DNA from: Paracoccaceae bacterium
GTDB taxonomy: Bacteria > Pseudomonadota > Alphaproteobacteria > Rhodobacterales > Rhodobacteraceae
NCBI GenBank assembly: GCA_028097405.1
Contig: JAOHEK010000002.1
Span: forward strand, 63,359-127,358
Direction: 5' to 3'
Length of the DNA: 64,000 nt
Part shown: positions 28,512 to 37,381 of the stretch, piece after piece
How positions within the stretch are numbered: the first letter of the stretch is position 1
How the letters are laid out: each line of letters opens with the position of its first letter
Made by a program: the position numbers and the translations under genes
Notes under the pieces: generated by a model
Database searches by the model: none
Seen by the model: only the letters and a program-made list of their open reading frames with translations
What the model was told of the DNA's origin: nothing

Positions 28512-29555
28512 TCATTCTAGTTCAGCGATCTCGACCGTGCGACGATCTTCAGCCGAGCGGGTGATGGCCTCAAGCACTTCGATGTTGTGCACCATCTGTT
28601 CCGCCGTAAACGGATATTCCGCCGTTCCCGCAATCGCGGCGGCAAAAGCTTCAAGGTTGTGAACAACCGCGTCTTCCCACGCAAGTTCCTTGTGCACCAT
28701 GTCCTGACCCGTTTCGGCCACCAGATACTTTACCTTACCACCGGGCGTATCTGGATGGCTCTCGTTCAGGATCTCGATCCACTGCTTGGAGCCATAAACA
28801 TGCATCCGAATGAAATGTGGCGTGTGCAAAACTGCTGATAAGGTCGCAGTCATGCCCTTTTCGAAACCTAGCTGGGCCGTAACAACATCACCCGTTTCCC
28901 AGCCAAGGGACCGACTTGCCGTCATCGCCTGCACGGTTTTCACCCGTCCGAAAAACGAGATAAAAAGATCGGTCAGATGAATGCCCATAGCAGTCATGCC
29001 AGCGGCAGGAGAGACTGCTTTTGATGTGCGCCAATCACCCTTCGGCACCCCGATCAACTTGTCGTGGGAAAAAGCGGCCTCGGCGTGCATTATAGTGCCA
29101 AGACTGCCTTCATCAATCGCGGATTTCAGCGCGACCATGGCAGGCTCAAAGCGGCGCTCGTGGCCCATGCCAAGCTGTACGCCTGCCCTTTCAACGGCGG
29201 CGACAGACCGGCGCGCACTTGCGGCTGTAAGGCCTAAGGGTTTCTCACAGAACACGTGCTTGCCAGCACTTGCGCAGGCGATCACTTGTTCCTCATGGAC
29301 GGGATTGGGTGTGGTTAATATAATTGCATCAACATCGGACCGTTTCAAGGCGGTGCCCAGATCGTCCAAAGGTTCCAGTCCTGCGGCGCGAATGTCGGCA
29401 TGCACTGCGGTGGCGGGTTCGATCACTGCGACAACCGTGATGCCGGTATGGCCTGTCAGTCGTTTTGCGATGTGTCGGCCCCACCAGCCGAAACCGGCGA
29501 TTGCAATCCGAAGTTTGCGGTCGTCAGATGAAGCCATCATCTGCCTGCTTTCCAA
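28512..29555 (-). CDS. Gfo/Idh/MocA family oxidoreductase
   Basis: LRIAIAGFGWWGRHIAKRLTGHTGI; VFCEKPLGLTAASA. Confidence 0.9.
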   Translation of the reverse strand: MESRQMMASSDDRKLRIAIAGFGWWGRHIAKRLTGHTGITVVAVIEPATAVHADIRAAGLEPLDDLGTALKRSDVDAIILTTPNPVHEEQVIACASAGKHVFCEKPLGLTAASARRSVAAVERAGVQLGMGHERRFEPAMVALKSAIDEGSLGTIMHAEAAFSHDKLIGVPKGDWRTSKAVSPAAGMTAMGIHLTDLFISFFGRVKTVQAMTASRSLGWETGDVVTAQLGFEKGMTATLSAVLHTPHFIRMHVYGSKQWIEILNESHPDTPGGKVKYLVAETGQDMVHKELAWEDAVVHNLEAFAAAIAGTAEYPFTAEQMVHNIEVLEAITRSAEDRRTVEIAELE

Positions 29556-29596
29556 ACCGTGTGCGGTTCATTTAAGGCCAAGGATGTGCTGTATGT

Positions 29597-29617
29597 GTTC
29601 ATAAGAACCTCTTGTTC
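29597..29617. promoter_or_regulatory. Candidate operator upstream of the Gfo/Idh gene
   Basis: GTTC-ATAA-GAAC-CTCTT-GTTC: two overlapping inverted repeats sharing the central GAAC. Confidence 0.4.
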
Positions 29618-29760
29618 ACTCTTACATGGATAGCGGTCCTTGGCCGGTAAAAAACCAATAATTGATGATAATGTCGATCCGATATCCTGATACCAATAGG
29701 GCAAAACTGCGCACAAATCGCGAACGGTACCGTAGCCCTCTGCTGACAGTGCGTCAGGAA

Positions 29761-29781
29761 AGCCCGGCCCTATGGCGGGCT
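29761..29781 (-). terminator. waaA: Candidate terminator downstream of waaA
   Basis: Minus strand AGCCCG-CCATAGGGC-CGGGCT followed by TTTCC, about 57 nt after the waaA stop. Confidence 0.5.
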
Positions 29782-29837
29782 GGATTATTTCTGCTGCGAT
29801 GACGCCAAACCCATCGAAAATTAGGTTTGGCCAAATG

Positions 29838-31136
29838 TCAGGATTCTGGGTCGAGCGGGAGTTTCTCTGAAACAGCGCGCGAAACGCTAGTTAATAGCTT
29901 GGCATAGGTCGGGATGCAGTCTTCGCGCGCTTCCATAAAGGCCAACCCAGCCTTCCCCATTTTTTCGGCCCGGTCAGACTGTATGAGGTCTTGTAAAACC
30001 CCGCCAAGTTCCGCTTCGCCGTCCACTTGGAACGCGGCCCCGGCCTCTGTCAGCGCCTGATAAGCGTCGGCAAAGTTCTTCACTCGGCTCCCCGATACAA
30101 TGGCAGTCCCGAAACTGGCGGGTTCATAAGGGTTGTGTCCGCCCTCTTTTCCAAATGATCCGCCAACAAAAGCCACCTGAGAAAGTTCAAAGAACACGCC
30201 CAATTCACCCAGCGTGTCCGCAATGTAGACCTGTGTGTCAGGTTTAAGCTCTTCGTCCAGACCGCGCCGGACCACGTCGAAATTTAGCGCGCGGGCCATG
30301 TCTTGCAGGGGTGCGCCGCGACGCGGGTGTCGGGGCGCGACGATCAGCAGGGCGTTTGGAACCTGTCCCAAGATGTGGCGATGAGCCGCCAGAACAGCAT
30401 CTTCGTCGTCTGGGTGCGTTGAGGCCGCCAACCAAACAGGGCGCGATCCAATCGCAAGCAACAAGGGCTGCATCAAAGCAGCTGACGTCGGCAGTTTAGG
30501 CGATGCGACCCTTAAGTCGGGCAATACGTGCACCATGTCCTCAGGCACACCAAGTGCACGGATGCTGTCGGCGACGCGTTCGGATCGACACGTCACAAGG
30601 GCAAAGCGGGCTAACATCACCGCGAAAATTGCCGAAAATCGCTCTCGTGTCTTTGAGTGACGGGCATTCAAAAGGACCTGCGGGATACCCCTTTTCTGGC
30701 TTTCCATGACCAGCCGCGGCCAAATATCGCCTTCGACAAAAACCGCCACTGCAATAGACCACGCGTCCAGAAAGCAGTTCACAGCAGACGGAATATCAAT
30801 CGGAACAAACTGGTGAAGCGCATATGGCATTTCGCGCGCGACCCAATCTGCGCCAGCCTTGGTCGTTGTGGTCACAAGGATTGCCCGAGGCTCACGTCGA
30901 TTCAGGGCGTCTGCCAACGGGCCGATCTGCATGACTTCGCCAAGGCTTGCGGCGTGAAACCAGATCACATCGCCTTCGTGGACAAGGCCTTTATGTCCCA
31001 AACGTTCCGCGAACCGTTTCGGCGCGGCCCCCATCCGATTGTGAAGACGCCTTGAAACAACGGTAATCGGATAGGAAAGACAGCGCGTTGCCAGCATCCA
31101 CGCGTGTAGAATGATAGGGGTCTTAAGCGGCATCAT
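29838..31136 (-). CDS. waaA: 3-deoxy-D-manno-octulosonic acid transferase (lipid A Kdo transferase)
   Basis: 432 aa; IWFHAASLGEVMQIGPL, ILVTTTTKAGADWV, FVGGSFGKEGGHNPYEPA. Confidence 0.93.
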   Translation of the reverse strand: MMPLKTPIILHAWMLATRCLSYPITVVSRRLHNRMGAAPKRFAERLGHKGLVHEGDVIWFHAASLGEVMQIGPLADALNRREPRAILVTTTTKAGADWVAREMPYALHQFVPIDIPSAVNCFLDAWSIAVAVFVEGDIWPRLVMESQKRGIPQVLLNARHSKTRERFSAIFAVMLARFALVTCRSERVADSIRALGVPEDMVHVLPDLRVASPKLPTSAALMQPLLLAIGSRPVWLAASTHPDDEDAVLAAHRHILGQVPNALLIVAPRHPRRGAPLQDMARALNFDVVRRGLDEELKPDTQVYIADTLGELGVFFELSQVAFVGGSFGKEGGHNPYEPASFGTAIVSGSRVKNFADAYQALTEAGAAFQVDGEAELGGVLQDLIQSDRAEKMGKAGLAFMEAREDCIPTYAKLLTSVSRAVSEKLPLDPES

Positions 31137-31234
31137 CTGATGGTCTGTCTGTCCCGTTCGTTCTTCAGTTGGAAAACCAACCCGGCGTTGACCGATGATA
31201 GTACGATTTCACGGGCTTGCGAAAGCGGTCTTGG

Positions 31235-32053
31235 ATGGTCTTTAACGCCCGCCATATCAATCTTGTGGTGCGATTAGCGGGAACATACACTCTCGTGCAC
31301 ACAACTGACGGCTTTGAAGGACTGGAACACAAACGGATGGGAACGACCGCAGAACTTCGTCAAAATGGTTTGGTGATCTTGTACGACAACAGTATTCTGA
31401 ACGTGATGGAACCCCAACTGTTCGACGCCGCTTGGTTGCGTGCGAATGGATACCACGACGGCACCTCGCGCGGGCGCAATCAAGCCCATTTTCTAAGCTA
31501 TGCGAACCACGAAATGGTTCTGCGGAAATTCATGCGGGGGGGGCTGATCGCCAAAATCAACCCGGATCTCTTTGTTCGAACGGGCAAAGATAGAAATCGC
31601 GCGATGCGTGAGTTCAAGTTGTTGGATTGGATGAATTCGAATGGCCTGCCCGTTCCGCGCCCAGTGGCTGCAAGGTTCACGACCTTGGGCCCCTTCTATC
31701 GTGCCGCTATCATCACCGAACGCATTCCCGGCGCCCGCCCACTTGAAGACATTTTACGTGAAATGCCGGTGTCTTCGACGATCTGGTTCGCGATTGGGGC
31801 GGCAGTTAAACAGCTACACAATCACCACGTTTTTCACTCTGACCTGAACTGTCGGAACATTCTTATCGACGCGGAAAGCACCGTTTGGCTTATCGATTTT
31901 GATAAATGCGACAGACGGCCTCCGGGATGGTGGATGTCGCGAAATTTAAGCCGGCTGCGACGGTCATTAAGAAAGGAAAGCCGCAGTCCTTTCGGTCTGA
32001 ACTGGGGCGAGCAGGATTGGACAGATTTTCTTAAGGGCTATGCCACCGTTTGA
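31235..32053 (+). CDS. 3-deoxy-D-manno-octulosonic acid kinase-like LPS kinase (KdkA/InaA family)
   Basis: HHVFHSDLNCRNILIDAESTVWLIDFDKCDRR catalytic loop and DFD motif; EFKLLDWMNSNGLPVPRPVAAR. Confidence 0.8.
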   Translation: MVFNARHINLVVRLAGTYTLVHTTDGFEGLEHKRMGTTAELRQNGLVILYDNSILNVMEPQLFDAAWLRANGYHDGTSRGRNQAHFLSYANHEMVLRKFMRGGLIAKINPDLFVRTGKDRNRAMREFKLLDWMNSNGLPVPRPVAARFTTLGPFYRAAIITERIPGARPLEDILREMPVSSTIWFAIGAAVKQLHNHHVFHSDLNCRNILIDAESTVWLIDFDKCDRRPPGWWMSRNLSRLRRSLRKESRSPFGLNWGEQDWTDFLKGYATV

Positions 32054-32205
32054 TCTTCGAGATTATCTTTGATCAGTTCGTGAGGCGGCGATGATGGCGA
32101 TGATCTTGCCGAAGCCAGGTAATGCGAATTCTGATGGAACCATAGACAGACCTTCTTTATGACGTCCCCGATACCAGCCGGAACCCTCGTGAACAGGAGC
32201 CAGAC

Positions 32206-33267
32206 ATGCAAGTCGACCCAAGCATGATTGATGTCATCGCTCCGAACCTTAAGCGCCGCTATTCCGGCGTCACCTCAACCGTCATTCGACTGGTGCCGCT
32301 TCAGGCAAAGGATATCCCGATTGCCACCACGGGGCCCGTTCTGCCGGAAGACGTCCCGCAGTTCCCCATGTCCAAACTGCCGTTTTTGTCGCGATCCGGC
32401 CCTTCTGGTTTTCGCATCTGGCACTCGCGCCGCAACATCGAGATGCTGGTGGGACTGATCTTAAAACGAGTTTTCCGCAAACGGTTCAAACTGGTGTTCA
32501 CCTCGGCAGCGCAGCGCCCACGAGGCAAGTATTCACGCTGGCTTATCCGTCAGATGGACGCGGTTATTGCGGCTTCGGGCAAAGCGGCGTCATACCTCGA
32601 AGGCGCGTCGACCACTATTCTACACGGCGTTGATGCCGAAGAATTTGCGCCCCCGACCGACCGAAAAGCCCTGCGCGCAAGCCTTGGGCTTGACGAAAAC
32701 GCTTTGATCGTTGGCTGTTTTGGACGCATCAGAAAGCAAAAAGGCACCGACATCTTTGTCGACGCCATGATCGCGCTTTTGCCCAAACACCCAGATGCCC
32801 ACGGCATTATCATGGGCGGCGTGACCCGCGATCAACAAGCCTTCGTTGACAGTTTAAAAGATAAAATCGCGGTTGCCGGTTTGACCGATAGGCTGCGCAT
32901 ATTGCCCGAAGACAGGGGTTTTACCATTGCACCGTGGTTTCAAGCGTCTGATATTTACGTCGCGCCACAACGCTGGGAAGGCTTTGGCCTTACACCGCTA
33001 GAAGCCATGTCGTGCGGTGTGCCAGTTGTGGCCACCCGCGTCGGTGCCTTCGAAGATTTGGTTGTGTCGGGTGAAACTGGGTTTCTCGTGCCGCCCGAAG
33101 ATGTCGCAGAGCTGACCGACGCCACAGACAAACTGATGAGCGACGCGGTCCTTCGTCAATCCTTGGCGGACGCATCACGGCAAAAGGTTGTGGCGCAACA
33201 TCAGATCGCCCACGAAGCAGAAGCGATCACCGCGATTTACCGTCGATTGCTGGATACAGCCGAATAG
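32206..33267 (+). CDS. Glycosyltransferase family 4 (LPS core-type)
   Basis: GCFGRIRKQKGTDIFVDAMI and PQRWEGFGLTPLEAMSCGVPVVATRVGAFEDLV. Confidence 0.9.
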   Translation: MQVDPSMIDVIAPNLKRRYSGVTSTVIRLVPLQAKDIPIATTGPVLPEDVPQFPMSKLPFLSRSGPSGFRIWHSRRNIEMLVGLILKRVFRKRFKLVFTSAAQRPRGKYSRWLIRQMDAVIAASGKAASYLEGASTTILHGVDAEEFAPPTDRKALRASLGLDENALIVGCFGRIRKQKGTDIFVDAMIALLPKHPDAHGIIMGGVTRDQQAFVDSLKDKIAVAGLTDRLRILPEDRGFTIAPWFQASDIYVAPQRWEGFGLTPLEAMSCGVPVVATRVGAFEDLVVSGETGFLVPPEDVAELTDATDKLMSDAVLRQSLADASRQKVVAQHQIAHEAEAITAIYRRLLDTAE

Positions 33268-33279
33268 CCGGATTGTGCA

Positions 33280-33306
33280 CTGGCATGACGTAGACCCCCA
33301 TGCCAG
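33280..33306. terminator. Hairpin between convergent GT4 and DUF3179 genes
   Basis: CTGGCATG-ACGTAGACCCC-CATGCCAG, perfect 8-bp arms in the 52-bp convergent intergenic space. Confidence 0.5.
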
Positions 33307-33319
33307 CTTCAATGCAGTT

Positions 33320-34732
33320 TTAGCCGTCCCAAAGCTCTGTATCGGGATAGAATTGCGACCATGCAAACCAGAACGCTTGGTGGCTGCCAAGATCGGAGCC
33401 GTCAGCGTCCTCGGCTTTGAGGCCACCCGCATCCAATTTCAGGCGCACATTCTCAAATGCGATATCAGCGCCACCTCTAAGCGCGATAACTGCCGCGCTG
33501 CGTTGAAAGGCGATCGGTTTGCCAGACTCTGTGACAACCCCAATGACATCCTCGTGGACCGGTAAGCGCGGATCGACGTCGCCGACCGGGAAAATGGGGC
33601 CATTGGCGTCCCGCCCTTCTCGGAAATTAGGGTCGCGATCAAGCGCGTACCGTTCTAACAACACTGTCGTTTCGGGATGCTCTCTTTTCCACGAACCCCA
33701 GTCAGATGTGATCACGGCCGCCTGTTCTAGCTGAACGTTTTTATCCGCAAGTGGTCCTGTTACGGCTTTCCCCAGAAACGTATCAAAAACCGAGTATGTC
33801 GTGTGGTCGTACATCACCTTGTTAGATCGGATAAGCAGGCCCGATGTACGCAAGATGGGGCGCTCAATTCCTGCGGGCAGTTCATCGGTGAAATAGGCCT
33901 GAGCCGCACCACACAAAGTGCAATAGGGGATGCCAAGATCGCGGCCACCCAATGTGTCGTTGACCATCTCGCGCACTTCCATGATGCGGCGTGGATAGGC
34001 GCGGTATTCTCCGTTTACCTCAACACCAAAAATGATGTCGTCGTCCTTAAGCCATGTGGCGTCGGCGGCGCTGCTGACTTGCGGATTGTCGGCGGCGGGA
34101 ATGCAGTTACATGGTTCATCCGTCGTGTCATAGGGCCGATCATCGATCAGGACGCCGCCCCAAGACACAAGTCGCCAATCGATGTCGCCTTCGACAAAGA
34201 TTTTGTCCCAACCCGGTATAATATTCGTGAAGATGGCCCGTTTCGCGCGAAGATAGTCCGGAGGCGCGGGAATATCCCAAGCGATCAGGTGATCTGTAAC
34301 GATTCCCCATGGATTACCGTTCGACAGATCCTTGCCCAATAATTTTGAGGCGGCATCGGCCAATGTGGAGCTTAGCCCTTGTCCTTGCGCGAAACGCATC
34401 AGGTCACTGATTAGCCAGACCAAGCGGGGGTCTTTCGACTCTGCGATCTGTTGCAATGCAATCGTTTGATCAGCGCCCCAACCAGATTGTTCGACGCTGT
34501 CAATAAAGACCACTTTCACGGCCGCTTGCATGTCGTCTGACAACGGGCCTGTCGGAATGACCGGAGGCGTGCCGTACTCTTCGACGATATAATCGGGCAG
34601 TGGTGTCGCATCCTGAGCACGCGATGCAACGGACCATAGCAATGAAAACGTCAGCAGTGACGCAATAAATAGGATTCGGGGTTGGAAGCTGTTTGCCGAT
34701 ACCATTGTGAGCCTTTCGTGTGCCGGTGTCAT
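33320..34732 (-). CDS. DUF3179 domain-containing exported protein
   Basis: Signal-peptide-like N-terminus; YRAYPRRIMEVREMVNDTLGGRDLGIPYCTLCGAAQAYF is the DUF3179 signature as I know it. Confidence 0.82.
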   Translation of the reverse strand: MTPAHERLTMVSANSFQPRILFIASLLTFSLLWSVASRAQDATPLPDYIVEEYGTPPVIPTGPLSDDMQAAVKVVFIDSVEQSGWGADQTIALQQIAESKDPRLVWLISDLMRFAQGQGLSSTLADAASKLLGKDLSNGNPWGIVTDHLIAWDIPAPPDYLRAKRAIFTNIIPGWDKIFVEGDIDWRLVSWGGVLIDDRPYDTTDEPCNCIPAADNPQVSSAADATWLKDDDIIFGVEVNGEYRAYPRRIMEVREMVNDTLGGRDLGIPYCTLCGAAQAYFTDELPAGIERPILRTSGLLIRSNKVMYDHTTYSVFDTFLGKAVTGPLADKNVQLEQAAVITSDWGSWKREHPETTVLLERYALDRDPNFREGRDANGPIFPVGDVDPRLPVHEDVIGVVTESGKPIAFQRSAAVIALRGGADIAFENVRLKLDAGGLKAEDADGSDLGSHQAFWFAWSQFYPDTELWDG

Positions 34733-35089
34733 TCAATCATGCCCAGGCAATGCCCGGACAAACCGCAGCCCGACCCTCAAGATGGCCGATCCACGCTTAG
34801 AGACGGTGCGCAGCGGGTAGCTGACAATTGACGACAATCGGCGGTTCGGCCAATCACGATTGTATCAGGATTTGTTGACCCTCAAGTGTTTGCCCGGATA
34901 TTGGGCGTCGGCGCCGGGCACTTACAAGCGGTGCCATTGACAGTTTTCAAGCAGTTGCTTGCTTAATGATAAGGGTGCGTGGGAATCTTCGGGTTGGATA
35001 AATTTATATCCGATTAATGACGGTAGGCCGTATTAAGTATATGACTATAAAGTAAAATATATCAAACTTAAGAAATGTGTAACCTTGTG

Positions 35090-35105
35090 TTGCAACCGGT
35101 TGCAA
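35090..35105. promoter_or_regulatory. LacI/GalR-type operator
   Basis: TTGCAACCGGTTGCAA, perfect 16-bp palindrome with central CG. Confidence 0.7.
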
Positions 35106-35228
35106 ACTTGGTTCGATCCGCTAAGGTAAGTTCAGGCGGGTATGGGTGCATTTGAACTGGCGTGACGTCCGATGCGGCGTTTATGCTGGAACATGTTCCC
35201 GCTCGACGGGAAAAATCCGGTGAAATAT

Positions 35229-35247
35229 TGGGTGTACCGGACACCCA
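35229..35247 (+). promoter_or_regulatory. Inverted repeat/hairpin just upstream of the Shine-Dalgarno of the ABC SBP gene
   Basis: TGGGTGT-ACCGG-ACACCCA, perfect 7-bp arms; GGGAGGA follows at about 35254 and ATG at 35266. Confidence 0.5.
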
Positions 35248-35265
35248 GCTTTTGGGAGGATACCA

Positions 35266-36204
35266 ATGAACAAGATACTTTTGACCGCCAGTCTTGCGGC
35301 ATTCATGGCAACTGGTGCTGTTGCGCAGCAAATCGGCGCATCGATCGCGCGCTTTGACGACAACGGTCTGACCGTTATGCGCAACGGTATGACCGATCAC
35401 ATGGAAACGTTGAGCGGTGCATCGCTTCAGATGGAAGACGCGCAAGACGACGTTGCTCGTCAGCTGGACCAGATCAACAACTTCATCGCTTCGGGCGTGG
35501 ATGCGATCATTGTGAACGCAGTCGACACCAACGCAACAGAAGCCATGTCGCAAGCCGCTGCTGCCGCTGGCGTGCCACTGGTTTATGTCAACCGTCAGCC
35601 GATCAACATGGACACGCTTCCTGATGGTCAGGCCTTTGTGGCTTCGAATGAAATCGAGTCGGGCACACTTGCTGCATTCCGCATGTGTCAGGATCTGCGC
35701 GCTCAGGGTAAGTCGGGCGGTGCCAAGGCATACATGCTGATGGGTCAGCTTTCGAACCAGGCTGCTGTTCAGCGTTCGAAAGACTTCCATGACGTAATCG
35801 GCATGGACATGTGTAACTTCATCACGTTGATCGACGAACAGACTGCAAACTGGTCGCGCGACGAAGCACAAGACATGATGTCCAACTGGATTTCTTCGGG
35901 CGAAGAGTTTGACGCTGTCTTCGGCAACAACGACGAAATGGCCATTGGTGCTATTCAGGCGATGAAAGCCTCGGGCATCTCGATGGAAGACGTTGTTGTG
36001 GGCGGAGTTGACGCCACACAGGATGCGCTGGTTGCGATGCAGGCCGGTGACATGGACGTCACAGTGTTCCAGGACCTTGCTGGTCAGGGCGCGGGCTCGA
36101 TCGACACAGCGATCAAGTTGGCAAACGGTGAAGCAGTCGACAAGACTGTCTTTATCCCGTTCAAGCTGGTTACACCTGAAAACATCGACGAATTCCTGAA
36201 CTAA
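35266..36204 (+). CDS. Sugar ABC transporter substrate-binding protein (CUT2/ribose-type)
   Basis: Signal peptide MNKILLTASLAAFMATGAVAQQ; QLDQINNFIASGVDAIIVNAVDTNAT; GGVDATQDALVAMQAGDMDVTVFQD. Confidence 0.92.
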   Translation: MNKILLTASLAAFMATGAVAQQIGASIARFDDNGLTVMRNGMTDHMETLSGASLQMEDAQDDVARQLDQINNFIASGVDAIIVNAVDTNATEAMSQAAAAAGVPLVYVNRQPINMDTLPDGQAFVASNEIESGTLAAFRMCQDLRAQGKSGGAKAYMLMGQLSNQAAVQRSKDFHDVIGMDMCNFITLIDEQTANWSRDEAQDMMSNWISSGEEFDAVFGNNDEMAIGAIQAMKASGISMEDVVVGGVDATQDALVAMQAGDMDVTVFQDLAGQGAGSIDTAIKLANGEAVDKTVFIPFKLVTPENIDEFLN

Positions 36205-36226
36205 TCAGGGTCGTATCTTAAGAAGC

Positions 36227-36250
36227 GGGGTGGCGCGGACGCGCCGCCCC
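36227..36250 (+). promoter_or_regulatory. Intercistronic stem-loop between ABC SBP and permease genes
   Basis: GGGGTGGCGCG-GA-CGCGCCGCCCC, 11-bp arms with one G.U. Confidence 0.7.
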
Positions 36251-36278
36251 AAGTCACCTTCGGGGGGCACAGGGGAGG

Positions 36279-37370
36279 TTGAAAATGGCCGAAACGACGC
36301 ACGGTATCGGTGGGCTGAAGTACGACAAAAGCAAGCGCAGCTGGCCGAACGAGCTGAACATCTTTTTCGCACTGATTATCATCGTCTTGATTTTTGAGGC
36401 CTTGGGCCAGCTTTTGCCGTATATGAATGGCCAAAGCATGCTCTTTGACTTCAACACGCGGCGGGATGGCACGATCCTGAATATTGCGCGGATCAAGATC
36501 ATCATACTTCAGGTTTCGATCATCGGTATTATCGCCCTTGGGGTGACGCAGGTGATTATTTCAGGCGGTATTGATCTGTCGTCGGGCCCTCTTGTGGGTG
36601 CGACTGCGATGATTGTGATGTCGTTTGCGCAAACTGAGCTGGTGAATGGCAACCCCAACCCCAAGGCCGTCTTTGGCGAATGGGCATTTGATCTACCGGT
36701 CATTGTGCCTTTGATCGTGGGGTTGATGTTCGGAGCCTTAATTGGCGGTATCAACGGGACGTTGATTGCGCTAACGCGTATTCCACCCTTTATCGCGACG
36801 CTTGGCATGTTCCTGATCTGTCGTGGGATTGCCCAGTGGTGGACAAAGGGTCAACCGGTGTCTTTCCCGACAGAAAGCTATGCGTTCATCGGCAAAGGAA
36901 TGATGCCGGTGGTGTGGTTCTTGATGCTTGCGTTCGTGTTCCATTTCGTTCTGAAATACACGGTTTACGGCAAGCATACCTATGCGATTGGCTCGAACGA
37001 AGATGCCGCACGGATGTCGGGCATCAACATCAAACGGCACAAGATTTTAGTCTATATGATTGCATCAATGCTGGCCGCCTTTGCGGCAATTGTTCTTAGT
37101 TCAAAGAACCTGACGGCGCAATCGGGTATGGGGCCATTCTATGAGCTTTATGCGATTGCCATGGCCGTAATCGGTGGCGTCAGCCTGATGGGCGGACGTG
37201 GCTCAATCATCGGAACGGTTCTCGGGGCGATGGTGTTCGGTGTCATTCAATCGGGCTTCACTTACGTAAAACTGGATGCCTTCTATCAACTGATGGCTAT
37301 GGGTGTGATCATCATCGCCGCAGTTGTCCTTGACCAATGGCGACAGCAACGCGCTGCGCTGCGATCCTAA
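36279..37370 (+). CDS. Sugar ABC transporter permease (CUT2/RbsC-like)
   Basis: ALGVTQVIISGGIDLSSGPLVGATAMI; NGTLIALTRIPPFIATLGMFLICRGIA. Confidence 0.92.
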   Translation: MKMAETTHGIGGLKYDKSKRSWPNELNIFFALIIIVLIFEALGQLLPYMNGQSMLFDFNTRRDGTILNIARIKIIILQVSIIGIIALGVTQVIISGGIDLSSGPLVGATAMIVMSFAQTELVNGNPNPKAVFGEWAFDLPVIVPLIVGLMFGALIGGINGTLIALTRIPPFIATLGMFLICRGIAQWWTKGQPVSFPTESYAFIGKGMMPVVWFLMLAFVFHFVLKYTVYGKHTYAIGSNEDAARMSGINIKRHKILVYMIASMLAAFAAIVLSSKNLTAQSGMGPFYELYAIAMAVIGGVSLMGGRGSIIGTVLGAMVFGVIQSGFTYVKLDAFYQLMAMGVIIIAAVVLDQWRQQRAALRS

Positions 37371-37381
37371 AGGGGCTGATC

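Noticed and set aside
32091-32162. Small ORF MMAMILPKPGNANSDGTIDRPSL upstream of the GT4 gene
   Set aside because: Short, no coupling overlap, weak SD-like sequence only; such ORFs are expected by chance. Conservation would be needed.
35068-35871. 267-aa minus-strand ORF antisense to the ABC SBP gene
   Set aside because: The SBP has a signal peptide, RBS and downstream partners; the antisense ORF crosses the promoter region and has no motif.
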